A stretch of DNA of 64,000 nt from contig NZ_CP009520.1 of assembly GCF_000969905.1 (NCBI RefSeq), positions 558,001 through 622,000 on the forward strand, written 5' to 3'. Made by a program: the position numbers and the translations under genes. Under the pieces are notes generated by a model. The model worked only from the letters and a program-made list of their open reading frames with translations, did no database searches and had not been told where the DNA came from. Of the stretch, positions 55,764 through 64,000 are shown piece by piece (position 1 is the stretch's first letter; the number at the start of each line of letters is the position of its first letter). The stretch comes from Methanosarcina vacuolata Z-761. GTDB lineage: Archaea > Halobacteriota > Methanosarcinia > Methanosarcinales > Methanosarcinaceae.

Positions 55764-56030
55764 TCACAGCTCTTCAATTACTATCTCTTCTTCAAGGCTT
55801 GCGTTCGTAAGCAAGTCCTCAAGGTCTTTTATCTCAGAATCAAGCTTCTGGATTTCAGCCTGTGTAGGCCCTATCTCAAGATCTTCAGCTGGTTCGCCAT
55901 TCTGCACCTCAGCAACTTCTGGATTTGCTTTTGATTCTTTTACTTCAGATGTACTGTCCCCGACACAACCGGATCCTGCAAGACAGGCAATTAAAGCTGA
56001 CAGTACGAGCAGGTGAACATATTTAACCAT
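55764..56030 (-). CDS. Small secreted lipoprotein
   Basis: 88 residues. A signal peptide with lipobox-like AGSGC (Cys22) is followed by an acidic stretch (KESKANPEVAEVQNGEPAEDLEIG) and a short coiled-coil-like helix (EIQKLDSEIKDLEDLL). It follows the coiled-coil protein gene after 17 bases on the same strand and is probably its operon partner. The function is unknown. Confidence 0.75.
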   Translation of the reverse strand: MVKYVHLLVLSALIACLAGSGCVGDSTSEVKESKANPEVAEVQNGEPAEDLEIGPTQAEIQKLDSEIKDLEDLLTNASLEEEIVIEEL

Positions 56031-56047
56031 CTTCTTCCTCCCAAGTT

Positions 56048-57211
56048 CTATAATTTTTTAGTAAAGGTTCCAGCGCCATTCCCTGAGCTATGACTTTTTC
56101 CATTTCCATAGGAAACATTCTTTCCGCTTTCAGGGCTGTCGGTAATAATACTCGAATTATTTGTGCCAGTTATATTTTCGGTATTATTAAGTGCAGTTTT
56201 CTGGTTGTCTTCGACTCCAGTTTCTTTACCATTTTCAGTCTCGTATTCTTTAAGCTCGTTGAGAATTTGTCTAATTATATTGTTTGCCGTATTGATATCA
56301 CTGAGAGATTGACGAAGATAACCGTTTGCCTTCTCCATATCTTTCCTGGTGACATTCTCACCACTATAGATGGCATCTGCAGCTTCTTTATTCTCTTTCG
56401 CAGACTTCATATAAAAATTGTAACTGGCGAGTTTAGTATCAAGGTCGGTTGTGTTAACACCTGTTTCATTCAGGTCATCTACTTCTGTTCTAAATTGTTT
56501 AGACAGATTTTCGGATTTTTCGATAAACTCTCCAATTCTCTCACTGACAGTCTGACCTGCACTCTCAATGCTGGTTTTCTCGGCATTATTCCATACTCCA
56601 CTAACAGACCTGATCACAACCAGAAGCTCTTCCTGGCTTGATGCATTTGCAATTTTAGCCTTCTCAGCTTCGAGCAATTTTATCTTTTCAGCGACAGCGA
56701 TAGCTTTTTCGTCGGTTCCATTTCCATTTGAGTAAGCCACATTGCTCTTTACGTTTGAAAGGTGAGCTATCATATAGTTAATGCTGGAGTTAAGGTAGAG
56801 TTTTGTGGCATTCAGAGTCTCTTTGGAATTAGGGTCCAGTTTTCCTGCACGAACAAGATTCCTGATTTTGAGAAACTCTCCTTTTGCTTCTTTGTATTCT
56901 TGCTGATTAACCTGGAGCTCTTCTCTTAATTGATTTTTTTCTTGTTTTTGTTCTGAGGTCCTGTTCCTATCTTTTATACTGAAATTGTTCTGAAGCCTTT
57001 CTTTATCCGCCGTAAAATTACCAGTGCCGCCTGTGTCACCAGTTTTATTATTAGATGAATTGCGGGCATCTTCGCGCATATATTTATTTTGATTACCTTT
57101 TCCGTCGTCAGAAGAATCTTTGGCAGCGAAAGAAACTTCCGGAATTATGCTAAGTAATATTAACATAATTGTAAGATAAACCAGAAATTGAATATTTTTT
57201 GATGTTTTCAT
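56048..57211 (-). CDS. Secreted coiled-coil protein
   Basis: 387 residues. A signal peptide (MKTSKNIQFLVYLTIMLILL and on to SFAAKDSS) precedes an Asn/Asp/Gly-rich linker, a long helical region (about 60-330) rich in Lys, Glu, Asn and Ala with heptad patterns, and a Gly/Asn/Ser-rich tail. No enzyme motif is visible. It is probably an extracellular, envelope-associated protein. The small lipoprotein gene follows after 17 bases. Confidence 0.75.
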   Translation of the reverse strand: MKTSKNIQFLVYLTIMLILLSIIPEVSFAAKDSSDDGKGNQNKYMREDARNSSNNKTGDTGGTGNFTADKERLQNNFSIKDRNRTSEQKQEKNQLREELQVNQQEYKEAKGEFLKIRNLVRAGKLDPNSKETLNATKLYLNSSINYMIAHLSNVKSNVAYSNGNGTDEKAIAVAEKIKLLEAEKAKIANASSQEELLVVIRSVSGVWNNAEKTSIESAGQTVSERIGEFIEKSENLSKQFRTEVDDLNETGVNTTDLDTKLASYNFYMKSAKENKEAADAIYSGENVTRKDMEKANGYLRQSLSDINTANNIIRQILNELKEYETENGKETGVEDNQKTALNNTENITGTNNSSIITDSPESGKNVSYGNGKSHSSGNGAGTFTKKL

Positions 57212-57511
57212 CTAACCACCCCCATTAAAAATTTATTATACTGTTTATTGACTAAGGTAAATATAAACATTGTTTTCAAAGAGTTTATTGGTCATGAATC
57301 TCTGACAATGAAACCGATGTTTCCTAAGAAAAGGAGTCAATTCTAGCGGATATTCATTAAAATATTTTTAGATGATATCTCTATTGCTGCAAGGAAGATA
57401 GGGAAAGGCCTGAAAGAGCATCAATTAGAAAAAGAGAGATGAGAAAATAGAGAGTAAAGAATAGAGAGTAAAGAATAGAGAATAGAGACAGTACACTGGA
57501 GGCATAAAGAA
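57212..57511. other. Divergent gap with a short AGAGAATAAAGAAT repeat
   Basis: 300 bases between the secreted protein gene and the second iron-sulfur flavoprotein. Near 57440-57487, TAGAGAGTAAAGAA-type units are repeated three to four times; otherwise nothing. Confidence 0.5.
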
Positions 57512-58087
57512 ATGAAAGTTGTCGCGTTTAACGGAAGCCCGAGAAAGGAAGGAAATACGTCTGCTCTTATAAAGCATGTCCTTGCAGAACTTGAAAACGA
57601 AGGAATAGAAACTGAAATTGTGCAGATCGGGGGAAAGAGTATCCACGGCTGCATAGCCTGCGGGAAATGTTATGAAAATGCAGACAGAAAATGCGTAATT
57701 GACAAAGATATGGTCAACGAATGTATTGAAAAGATGCTCGAAGCCGATGGAATAATTCTAGCTTCGCCTACTTATTTTGCAGACCTTACTCCCGAACTTA
57801 AAGCTCTGATTGATAGGGCAGGTTTTGTTGCTAAAGCCAACAACGAAATGTTCAGATATAAAGTAGGAGCAGCAGTTGTTGCAGTGAGAAGAGCAGGCTC
57901 AATTCACGTTTTTGACTCAATCAACCATTTCTTCACAATTTCCCAGATGATAATCCCGGGATCAAGTTACTGGAATATGGGAATGGGGCTTGCTGAAGGG
58001 GATGTTGAAAAAGACGAAGAAGGTATTCAAACCATGCGGACGCTGGGCCAGAATATGGCATGGCTTTTGAAGAAGCTAAATGTGTAA
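57512..58087 (+). CDS. Iron-sulfur flavoprotein, second paralogue
   Basis: 191 residues. FMN site [15 protein letters not shown]; cysteine motif [15 protein letters not shown] (CX2CX2CX7C); [20 protein letters not shown] as the second FMN contact. It is similar in build to the gene at 53553 but clearly diverged. A ribosome site GGAGG lies 9 bases before the ATG. The role (electron transfer from ferredoxin, oxygen or peroxide removal) is inferred from the family. Confidence 0.9.
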   Translation: MKVVAFNGSPRKEGNTSALIKHVLAELENEGIETEIVQIGGKSIHGCIACGKCYENADRKCVIDKDMVNECIEKMLEADGIILASPTYFADLTPELKALIDRAGFVAKANNEMFRYKVGAAVVAVRRAGSIHVFDSINHFFTISQMIIPGSSYWNMGMGLAEGDVEKDEEGIQTMRTLGQNMAWLLKKLNV

Positions 58088-58112
58088 ATTATAGCCAGCT
58101 ATCCAGGTCCTA

Positions 58113-58138
58113 CAAGTCTTTTTTTGAAAAGGCTTGCA
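58113..58138. repeat. Copy of the palindromic repeat found upstream of lysK
   Basis: CAAGTCTTTTTTTGAAAAGGCTTG forms the same type of hairpin as the three copies at 24650-24800. Here it lies between two convergent genes and may act as a terminator. Confidence 0.65.
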
Positions 58139-58160
58139 GGCAGCAGTTTTTAGAAAATGA

Positions 58161-58925
58161 TTAGAGTTTTACCCGCCATTCGCCGGCAAACACGAGCATG
58201 GATTCTTTCCTGAGCTGGCCTATGAGGCATACGTTTGCCTTTTTTGCGGCTTCAACACCTGAGTCAAAGGGCATGGATTTGGTGGCGATAAGAGTGATTC
58301 CTGCCCGAGCTGCTTTTGTGACCATATAGGCGGGCTGCCGGCCTGTCGAGAGCATGTAATGTTGTGAGAGGTCGAGGCCTTTAAGAAAGGCAGCTCCTAC
58401 AGCTTTATCTACAGCGTTATGCCGGCCGACGTCTACGATTTGTACAGCAAGCTTGCCTCTTCGGTCTATAAGGGCTGCCAGATGGGTTCCCCGGGTAAGT
58501 TTGTATGTATCGGATTCCAGGTATTCTGTGCCTGCAAAGATGGCTTGCGGCTCAAAAACTGAGTCCGAATCTACAAAGATTTCTTTGCTGGTCTCTTCTT
58601 CTTTTTCAGCTTTTTCGGCTTTTCCGATTTTTCCGGCGGCTTCGGTACTGATTTCCTGATTTTCCTTTCGGATAAGGATGTGGACAGCCCTACCGTCCAC
58701 TTCTACGTTTTCAATTTCCCTGAAACTGATAACGCCTTCTGTGATCAGGTGGCCTACCGCAAGCTCTTTGAGTTCGAGCGGGGAGGCAAAAAGTGTTGTA
58801 AAGAGTTTTCCGTTGAGAAATAGTTTAACAGGGCATTCCTTTGCGAGCAGCACTTTAACATCTTCGGCTCTGCCGTCGGAATGGATTCTTTTCGCAGGAT
58901 AAGAAGTGGTATATTTTTCGGGCAT
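58161..58925 (-). CDS. FdhD-like protein without the CxxC motif
   Basis: 254 residues from the ATG complementary to 58923-58925. The FdhD fold shows in LFLNGKLFTTLFASPLELKELAVGHLITEGVI, DVGRHNAVDKAVGAAFLKG, LSTGRQPAYMVTKAARAGI and LIATKSMPFDSGVEAAKKANVCLIGQLR. FdhD proteins pass sulfur from a cysteine desulfurase to the molybdenum cofactor of formate dehydrogenase using a CxxC pair. In this protein the region that should hold it (after IFVDSDSVFEPQAIFAGTEYL) has no cysteines, so sulfur transfer by that route is unlikely. No formate dehydrogenase gene is in the window. It may serve a different molybdo- or tungsto-enzyme or have another function. Confidence 0.85.
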   Translation of the reverse strand: MPEKYTTSYPAKRIHSDGRAEDVKVLLAKECPVKLFLNGKLFTTLFASPLELKELAVGHLITEGVISFREIENVEVDGRAVHILIRKENQEISTEAAGKIGKAEKAEKEEETSKEIFVDSDSVFEPQAIFAGTEYLESDTYKLTRGTHLAALIDRRGKLAVQIVDVGRHNAVDKAVGAAFLKGLDLSQHYMLSTGRQPAYMVTKAARAGITLIATKSMPFDSGVEAAKKANVCLIGQLRKESMLVFAGEWRVKL

Positions 58926-58993
58926 ATGGATCAAGTTTCTCGCTATTTCAGTGTATGGTGAAGATATGTACCCATATGCCTTTTTCTTTTCCG

Positions 58994-60511
58994 TTAGCTC
59001 AGGTAGACTGCGAGGTAGTCAATGTTTATGGCTCTATCTTTATTTTCGGAGTTAATTTTCAGATTGAATGTAAGGTTCGATGGGCCACTTATTGATGATA
59101 TATTGGTGGTCTGGTTGTATAAATACCAAGTATTTTGACTATTACCTGTCATTGTTGGAAGTACTTTGCCTGCAATAGTCATACTCTGATATGAGGGATT
59201 CTTAAACGTAGGTTGGTAAATCATTATCAACGTGATTGAACTTGGAGAATTAGGCTCGAGCTTTGTAGAGTTATTAAATCCAAATGTTAAGTTGAGAGGA
59301 TTTCCATTAAGATTATGGGAATAATAGCTAGAGGAAGAATATGTACTCAAAATTTCTCCTGTGCTTTCTGTTGAAAAATCAACTCCTGAACTACTACTGT
59401 AATCCTTTAGATAGGATAGGTTTACTTCCGTGCTAGAAACTGTGTTAAAGTAATGCAATTTCTTTACTTTTTCAATCAAACCTGGAATGTGATTATAATC
59501 GAAACTGTCTCCTGATCCAAGCTCTACACCGATTATCGTTTTATTTACGCAGAGCCTTTCAAGGGTCTTGTTGCCATTAGGAAGGAAAGAGAAACGCACG
59601 TGACCGGATCCTCTCAGGTATTGAACGGTATAATCTGTTCCATTGAGCCCTTGATCTTGCGCAGTTTCTTTAAGATATGTAATCCAGGCATCTGGGTATC
59701 TTGTGGAAATTGTCATGTTGAAGGCGTTGATGCTTCTGCCTGTATTTTTATCATCATCGCTATCGTATACAGGTTCTGTTTTATATCCTGTTAATTGAAG
59801 TGGAATTACAGTATTTGAGGAGGTAGAATCTCGCTTGCCTAAAAGTTGAACCGCATGAATTCTGATTGTGCAGTTGCTTTCGTTAGTTTCATTTTTTTCT
59901 ATAATCAATACAGGCTGCTGCCTCATCACGGAACTTTTATCGTTTGCAAGAATTAAGGCTCCATTTTCATACCTGAATATTTGATTAGGATACTGCCTGT
60001 TTTCAGAATAGCAGGTGATTCCCCCACACTCTATAGTAAAGTTATCAGGCTCTATTTTTAGAGCAGGACGGTTTGGCACTATTGTCATTGCACACCTTTC
60101 GGTATTCACTGAAAGCTTTCCGTCCGATTTTGAAGGTTCCAAAAACGGTATTTGTCCTCCTCCCATATCAACTGGCACAGTTACCGAAATATTGTAGTTC
60201 GACGAATTGTTTAACTCCGTAAGTCTGGAAAGTATATCGATACTTGTCTTCACTCCCGCCATCTCGTCCAGTGTATTATACATATGATCCCTTTCAGCAT
60301 CATTTTTCCAATCAGGAACATATTCGAGCTTGACTACTGCAATCATTGTAAATGCAAGAGCTAAGAGCAATACTGCTATGATAACTGTTGCAGCAGCGGA
60401 CTCAGATTTTGAAAAACAGGATCGTGCACTTTTTTTCCTGTCTTCAGGCTCTTTCCTTTTCATAATAGTTTTCGGGAGCATTTTTCCAAATCCTTGAGTT
60501 GTGACTTCCAT
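58994..60511 (-). CDS. Archaeal pilin-like surface protein (DUF7289 type)
   Basis: 505 residues. After a basic N-terminal stretch (up to about residue 38) comes SESAAATVIIAVLLLALAFTMIAVV, a class III-like signal/pilin helix, then a conserved EYVPDWKNDAERDHMYNTLDEMAGVKTSIDIL and a large beta-rich extracellular part. This build is shared with the next gene upstream (60550-61593), so the two are paralogues. Probably a minor pilin or pilus-like surface component processed by a prepilin peptidase (as at 2662). Last gene of a three-gene minus-strand cluster. Confidence 0.75.
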   Translation of the reverse strand: MEVTTQGFGKMLPKTIMKRKEPEDRKKSARSCFSKSESAAATVIIAVLLLALAFTMIAVVKLEYVPDWKNDAERDHMYNTLDEMAGVKTSIDILSRLTELNNSSNYNISVTVPVDMGGGQIPFLEPSKSDGKLSVNTERCAMTIVPNRPALKIEPDNFTIECGGITCYSENRQYPNQIFRYENGALILANDKSSVMRQQPVLIIEKNETNESNCTIRIHAVQLLGKRDSTSSNTVIPLQLTGYKTEPVYDSDDDKNTGRSINAFNMTISTRYPDAWITYLKETAQDQGLNGTDYTVQYLRGSGHVRFSFLPNGNKTLERLCVNKTIIGVELGSGDSFDYNHIPGLIEKVKKLHYFNTVSSTEVNLSYLKDYSSSSGVDFSTESTGEILSTYSSSSYYSHNLNGNPLNLTFGFNNSTKLEPNSPSSITLIMIYQPTFKNPSYQSMTIAGKVLPTMTGNSQNTWYLYNQTTNISSISGPSNLTFNLKINSENKDRAINIDYLAVYLS

Positions 60512-60549
60512 TACTTACTTGAATTTTATCAATTTCACCTTCAATTTAG

Positions 60550-61593
60550 TTATTTTAAGCCTATTCCGGGTTCTGCTTTGATCTCTGTCTTACTTACATA
60601 CAGCTTTTTCAGGATGTCGGGCTTGATCTTTTTTGCGTTTCCATTGCTCGTCTCTGGTGTCATATAAAAGGTTAAACGAACATTATTGCCTAGCTTTTTA
60701 GTGTTATATTTATCAGAGCCTATTTTTGCATCTTCCATTGTTTTATTAAGATATGACTGCCAGGCTTCTGGATAGTTTGAATTAATTATTAATGTGAAAG
60801 TAGTTACATTCCCTGGACCCTGTTTACCACTATTCAAAACTTCTTTTTCACTATCATAGATGGAGATATAATCAATTCCTGTAAGGCGAAGGGAGCCTTC
60901 GCTATTTGAGGAAATAATTTCAGGTGGGGAGTAGAGTTTCTTACAGACACTTATCGTGTTTATTGAAACATTATAGTCATTAGATTCGCTGGTTGATACA
61001 TTGGAGAAGTGAATTGAAGGATAGAGCATCATGACTGGTTGCTCTGCTTGGTTAATAATCAGAGCTCCGTTTTCATAACTGAAAACCTGATCCACATAGT
61101 TATTATTTTTAGAGGTGTAAGTAACAGCGCCGCAAACTATAGATTTAATATAAGGATCGGCATTTTCGCGGTTTAATATTATGCTTATCACACACTTACC
61201 CTTGTTTACAGCAAGAGTTCCGCTGGACTTCATTGAACCTACGAATGGAATGTCTCCGCCACCCATATGGAAAGGCACACTTGTTACTAACTCAGGGGTT
61301 GAGGAATTTGAATACGAGGAATTAATATCTGAAGAATTATAATTTGAAGCCATGACAATTGACATCATATCTATTCTTGACTTAAGTTCTGCCATATTTT
61401 CCCATACACTATCCATGTGAGAATATTCGGCATCGTTTTTCCATTCTGGAACACATTCTACCCATGCGAAGGTTAGTACCGAAAATATTATTCCTAATAA
61501 CATTACTGCCCCAATAACAGTTGCTGTTCCAGACTCCGAATGGGGAAAATATTTTTTTTCTGATTTGGATCTATTTTCTTCGTGTTTTCTCAC
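60550..61593 (-). CDS. Archaeal pilin-like surface protein (DUF7289 type), paralogue
   Basis: 347 residues. SESGTATVIGAVMLLGIIFSVLTFAWVECVPEWKNDAEYSHMDSVWENMAELKS matches the pilin helix and following region of the gene at 58994 closely. The extracellular part is shorter. The gap to the neighbours on both sides is 36-38 bases, which fits an operon. Confidence 0.75.
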   Translation of the reverse strand: MRKHEENRSKSEKKYFPHSESGTATVIGAVMLLGIIFSVLTFAWVECVPEWKNDAEYSHMDSVWENMAELKSRIDMMSIVMASNYNSSDINSSYSNSSTPELVTSVPFHMGGGDIPFVGSMKSSGTLAVNKGKCVISIILNRENADPYIKSIVCGAVTYTSKNNNYVDQVFSYENGALIINQAEQPVMMLYPSIHFSNVSTSESNDYNVSINTISVCKKLYSPPEIISSNSEGSLRLTGIDYISIYDSEKEVLNSGKQGPGNVTTFTLIINSNYPEAWQSYLNKTMEDAKIGSDKYNTKKLGNNVRLTFYMTPETSNGNAKKIKPDILKKLYVSKTEIKAEPGIGLK

Positions 61594-61629
61594 TCATTTC
61601 AAACCCCCTAATTTTTATTCCTATTCAAT

Positions 61630-62700
61630 TTATAATTCTACATGAATTCCCACGAAGTCTACCCAGTCAACCTTACCACTTGTTTCAGATGCATGTCCTA
61701 TAGCTGAAAAACTCACGACCAAATTTTCAAGCTGTGTTGTATTTTTCACCAAGTCCGTTATATAATAGATTACCGGATCATCGTCTTCCCTTACTTTCTC
61801 TTCCATATTGTAAGCTATCATTGTCCAAGCAGATCCGTTATATATACTAAGTGTCATATTTTTTAAACTGTTGTCGTGCGAGTTGTATACTATCATCAAA
61901 CTGACGTTTGTTAATGAGTCTGAAGTGCCCAAATCATACTCAGATATTCCAAAAGTATAATTCTCAGAAATCCATCTATCTGGTTTAATCGAAGAGTTCG
62001 TAAAAAGCTCGTCATCGATCCCGTCAACCAGTTCAGTGGGAAGCCAATTATCTGTCTCTGAAGAGTTGTCATATACACTTCCGTAAGGATAAGGAGTAAT
62101 CCACTCAGGGAACTCCCCAGCACCTTTCTGGAGTACTGCTCGCTGGATGGCCTGCTGAGACGGTTTGTCGATAAAGAACATATCTATGTCGTCCCATCTC
62201 TTGAGATCTATTTCTTTTCCTTTAACAGTAATAGTGTCTTCAGTAGTGTAAATTACAATGCAGTCTCCAAGCGAGAAGTCATTGTTTATATAATCGGGAC
62301 CTTCCGAGTTATCGACTTTGAAAGTACCGTCAGAGTTTTTTATTCTGAAAGTACCATCCGGGTTTTGAACTTCAAAGTTAGACGTATTATACGGAAGAAG
62401 CTGTTCTCCATTGACGTTAAGTATAATCTCTATTGCTTTGAGATCAATATCTTCTCCTCCACTGTGGACAATCTGGACAGCGTAGACGTCGTTATCAACA
62501 TAATTTATATTTTCACGCAGGTCAGTATGCGGAATATGTTCCGGTTTCACAGCTCCTCCATCGGAAAATACAGTTATGGCTATTGTAGAAAAGGCTATAA
62601 CGACTATGCTTATCATGAGCAGTTGCCCATATACTTCTGAAACACCCCGACAGTCCTGGCAAAGTGGCCAACGCTTTTTACCCTCCACGATAAAAATCAC
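61630..62700 (-). CDS. Type IV pilin N-terminal domain protein
   Basis: 356 residues. The N-terminus KKRWPLCQDCRGVSEVYGQLLMISIVVIAFSTIAITVFSDGG has the archaeal pilin arrangement (short leader with positive charge, RGVSE, then a hydrophobic helix). Downstream: NYVDNDVYAVQIVHSGGEDIDLKAIEIIL, a pilin-type beta domain, then a second beta-rich part that may be a lectin-like fold (TDNWLPTELVDGIDDELFTN and onward). First gene of the minus-strand pilin cluster; divergent from the short pilin at 62988. The likely job is in an archaeal pilus or in surface adhesion. Confidence 0.8.
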   Translation of the reverse strand: MIFIVEGKKRWPLCQDCRGVSEVYGQLLMISIVVIAFSTIAITVFSDGGAVKPEHIPHTDLRENINYVDNDVYAVQIVHSGGEDIDLKAIEIILNVNGEQLLPYNTSNFEVQNPDGTFRIKNSDGTFKVDNSEGPDYINNDFSLGDCIVIYTTEDTITVKGKEIDLKRWDDIDMFFIDKPSQQAIQRAVLQKGAGEFPEWITPYPYGSVYDNSSETDNWLPTELVDGIDDELFTNSSIKPDRWISENYTFGISEYDLGTSDSLTNVSLMIVYNSHDNSLKNMTLSIYNGSAWTMIAYNMEEKVREDDDPVIYYITDLVKNTTQLENLVVSFSAIGHASETSGKVDWVDFVGIHVEL

Positions 62701-62987
62701 CTTCTAAAAATCTAATTATCAACTCTCTAAACTGTTTTTAATAGTTTATTAATTCGACTGTCTAAGAAAATTTATTAAACTAGAACTGCTAATAGATATC
62801 TTGCTGAACTAATTGGGTGGGTGGATCCAAATAACTCTTTATTACATTCAGCAAAAGTTTAAATATTTATGAAAAGTAAAACAGTATACAGTTAAAATAA
62901 ATATATATTGTCAACTCTATATTTCAGGTGTTAAAGGTATCTGGCGGGCTTTCCTGTCCGAATACGTTTAACCAGGAGGGAGAACAT
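62701..62987. promoter_or_regulatory. Divergent promoter region of the pilin cluster
   Basis: 287 AT-rich bases between divergent pilin genes. TATA-like AAATATATATTG (62899-62910) would fit the short pilin gene, whose ribosome site GGAGGG is at 62975-62980. Confidence 0.5.
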
Positions 62988-63449
62988 ATGGATTTCAAGA
63001 AATTGTTTAGAAAAGATGATAAAGCAGTTTCCCCAGTTATCGGTGTCATTTTGATGGTTGCAATAACCGTCATCCTCGCCGCCGCAATCGGATCTTCTGT
63101 ATTCAGTAAAGGAACTGCTGAATCTGCACCGCAGGCTAGTCTTGACATTAAGTCAGCTGGTAGCAATAATACTAATGCTTATCTAAAATTCGAACACCTT
63201 GGCGGAGAATCGATTAACTTTGAAGACAGCGCAGTAACAAAAGTTATGGCATCTGTTAATGGTACTGACGCTGTTGAGATTAAAGCTACAGATCTTGGTA
63301 CCTTCGATGTTGGTGACGTTCAGACAATCATGTTGAGTAATACTGGAGGGACGCCTATTATCAGTGATGTAAAAGGTAACACCGTCAACATCAAAATTAT
63401 CGATGCCCAGACCAATCAGCTTATCTGCGACAAGGATGTAAGGTTCTAA
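62988..63449 (+). CDS. Archaeal type IV pilin (short)
   Basis: 153 residues from the ATG at 62988, 7-8 bases after GGAGGG. The N-terminus MDFKKLFRKDDKAVSPVIGV is the archaeal class III leader with AVSPVIG (cleavage expected before AVSP), then the hydrophobic helix ILMVAITVILAAAIGSSVF. A small beta domain follows (LKFEHLGGESINFEDSAV and ILSNTGG-like). This is a typical main pilin of euryarchaea. It forms a divergent pair with the three-gene pilin cluster and ends with a clear terminator hairpin. Confidence 0.9.
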   Translation: MDFKKLFRKDDKAVSPVIGVILMVAITVILAAAIGSSVFSKGTAESAPQASLDIKSAGSNNTNAYLKFEHLGGESINFEDSAVTKVMASVNGTDAVEIKATDLGTFDVGDVQTIMLSNTGGTPIISDVKGNTVNIKIIDAQTNQLICDKDVRF

Positions 63450-63459
63450 ACACGAATTT

Positions 63460-63480
63460 AAGCACCTCAAACAGGTGCTT
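63460..63480 (+). terminator. Hairpin terminator after the pilin gene
   Basis: AAGCACCT pairs with AGGTGCTT (8 bp, loop CAAAC), followed directly by TTTTCTCTTTCTTTT, ten bases after the stop codon. Confidence 0.85.
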
Positions 63481-63670
63481 TTTTCTCTTTCTTTTACTCA
63501 ATTTTTATATTGAACTGATTTTTCGATTTTCGTCATGATTTCTCGTAAATTCTACGTATTTTTGAGAAAAGAAACACAGTAGGTAATGCACTTATCAAAC
63601 CGAAAACAAAAGAATTCAAGGACGTATATGCTGTGAATGAAGTAGAGTATTTTGTAACCAAAAAGCAAAG

Positions 63671-63742
63671 AGCCGCCGGGGGGACTTGAACCCTCGACCT
63701 GCTGATTACGAATCAGCCGCTATACCGCTAAGCCACGACGGC
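63671..63742 (-). tRNA. tRNA-Thr (anticodon CGT)
   Basis: 72-nt cloverleaf on the minus strand: acceptor GCCGTCG pairs with CGGCGGC, anticodon stem GCTGA/TCAGC closes the loop TTCGTAA (anticodon CGT), T stem and loop GAGGG-TTCAAGT-CCCCC. The discriminator is U, as in archaeal tRNA-Thr. CCA is not encoded. Confidence 0.94.
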
Positions 63743-64000
63743 AAATGCATAGAAAGAATAAGCAGACCTAATATATAGATCAAGAATTTAATTATTTCGC
63801 TCGGGTGGAGCTATTTGCTTTTGCAAAGCTTTGCAACGTCTGGATAACCCTGACATTATTTAAATAACGCGGCCACTTTTTTAAGGTTTTAACTTCCATA
63901 AAATAATTTTGTCATTTCTTCAAATAATCCTATCATCCTTTAAACAATCCTGGCTTCTATACAGATATTATACTGGTGAGGGGCATACGATCTGACTACT

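Overview
The window comes from a methanogenic archaeon of the genus Methanosarcina. The evidence is an intact trimethylamine/dimethylamine methyltransferase operon in which mttB and mtbB each carry an in-frame TAG (pyrrolysine) codon, a class I lysyl-tRNA synthetase next to it, an HdrD-like protein, bacterial-type mutS/mutL, PKD and YVTN surface proteins, archaeal tRNAs without encoded CCA, and very AT-rich intergenic DNA. I cannot fix the species from the sequence alone.

Layout. 1-2345: accessory DNA ending at the 3' end of a tRNA-Val gene; it holds a Hachiman-type defence pair (HamA and the start of HamB, cut by the window edge). 2662-6485: prepilin peptidase, an SGNH-like lipoprotein and cbiD-cbiE (corrin ring synthesis). 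7209-12136: mutS-mutL. 12385-14480: a small zinc-ribbon protein, tRNA-Pro and a CDP-alcohol phosphotransferase. 14992-23482: the methylamine region, with an HdrD-like gene, a broken nifH-like remnant, then mtbC-mttB-mttC-mttP-two small genes-mtbB. 23662-38370: housekeeping and small genes (lysyl-tRNA synthetase, U32 protein, hisF, pcm, rbkR-ribB and others). 38371-49699: surface-protein region, with two paralogous YVTN/PKD genes that were duplicated together with about 1 kb of upstream DNA, then a beta-helix/PKD protein. 50051-58925: XPD/Rad3-type helicase, an HxlR regulator divergent from an iron-sulfur flavoprotein and a nitroreductase, secreted proteins, and an FdhD-like protein. 58994-63449: archaeal type IV pilin-like genes. 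63671-63742: tRNA-Thr.

How the genes work together. MttB and MtbB move methyl groups from trimethylamine and dimethylamine to the corrinoid proteins MttC and MtbC; MttP probably imports the substrate. CbiD and CbiE serve corrinoid synthesis. The prepilin peptidase could process the pilin-like proteins at the far end of the window. RbkR and RibB form a riboflavin module with a palindromic operator candidate.

Most notable observations: an in-frame amber codon inside an otherwise intact protein-L-isoaspartate methyltransferase gene (possible pyrrolysine readthrough); three genes whose best start is ATT, ATA or CTG, each exactly 7 nt after a GGAGG Shine-Dalgarno; a Hachiman locus beside a tRNA; frameshifted, homogenised PKD repeats; a nifH-like relic upstream of the methylamine operon; several hairpins that may be RNAs; and an unusual abundance of short tandem repeats between genes.
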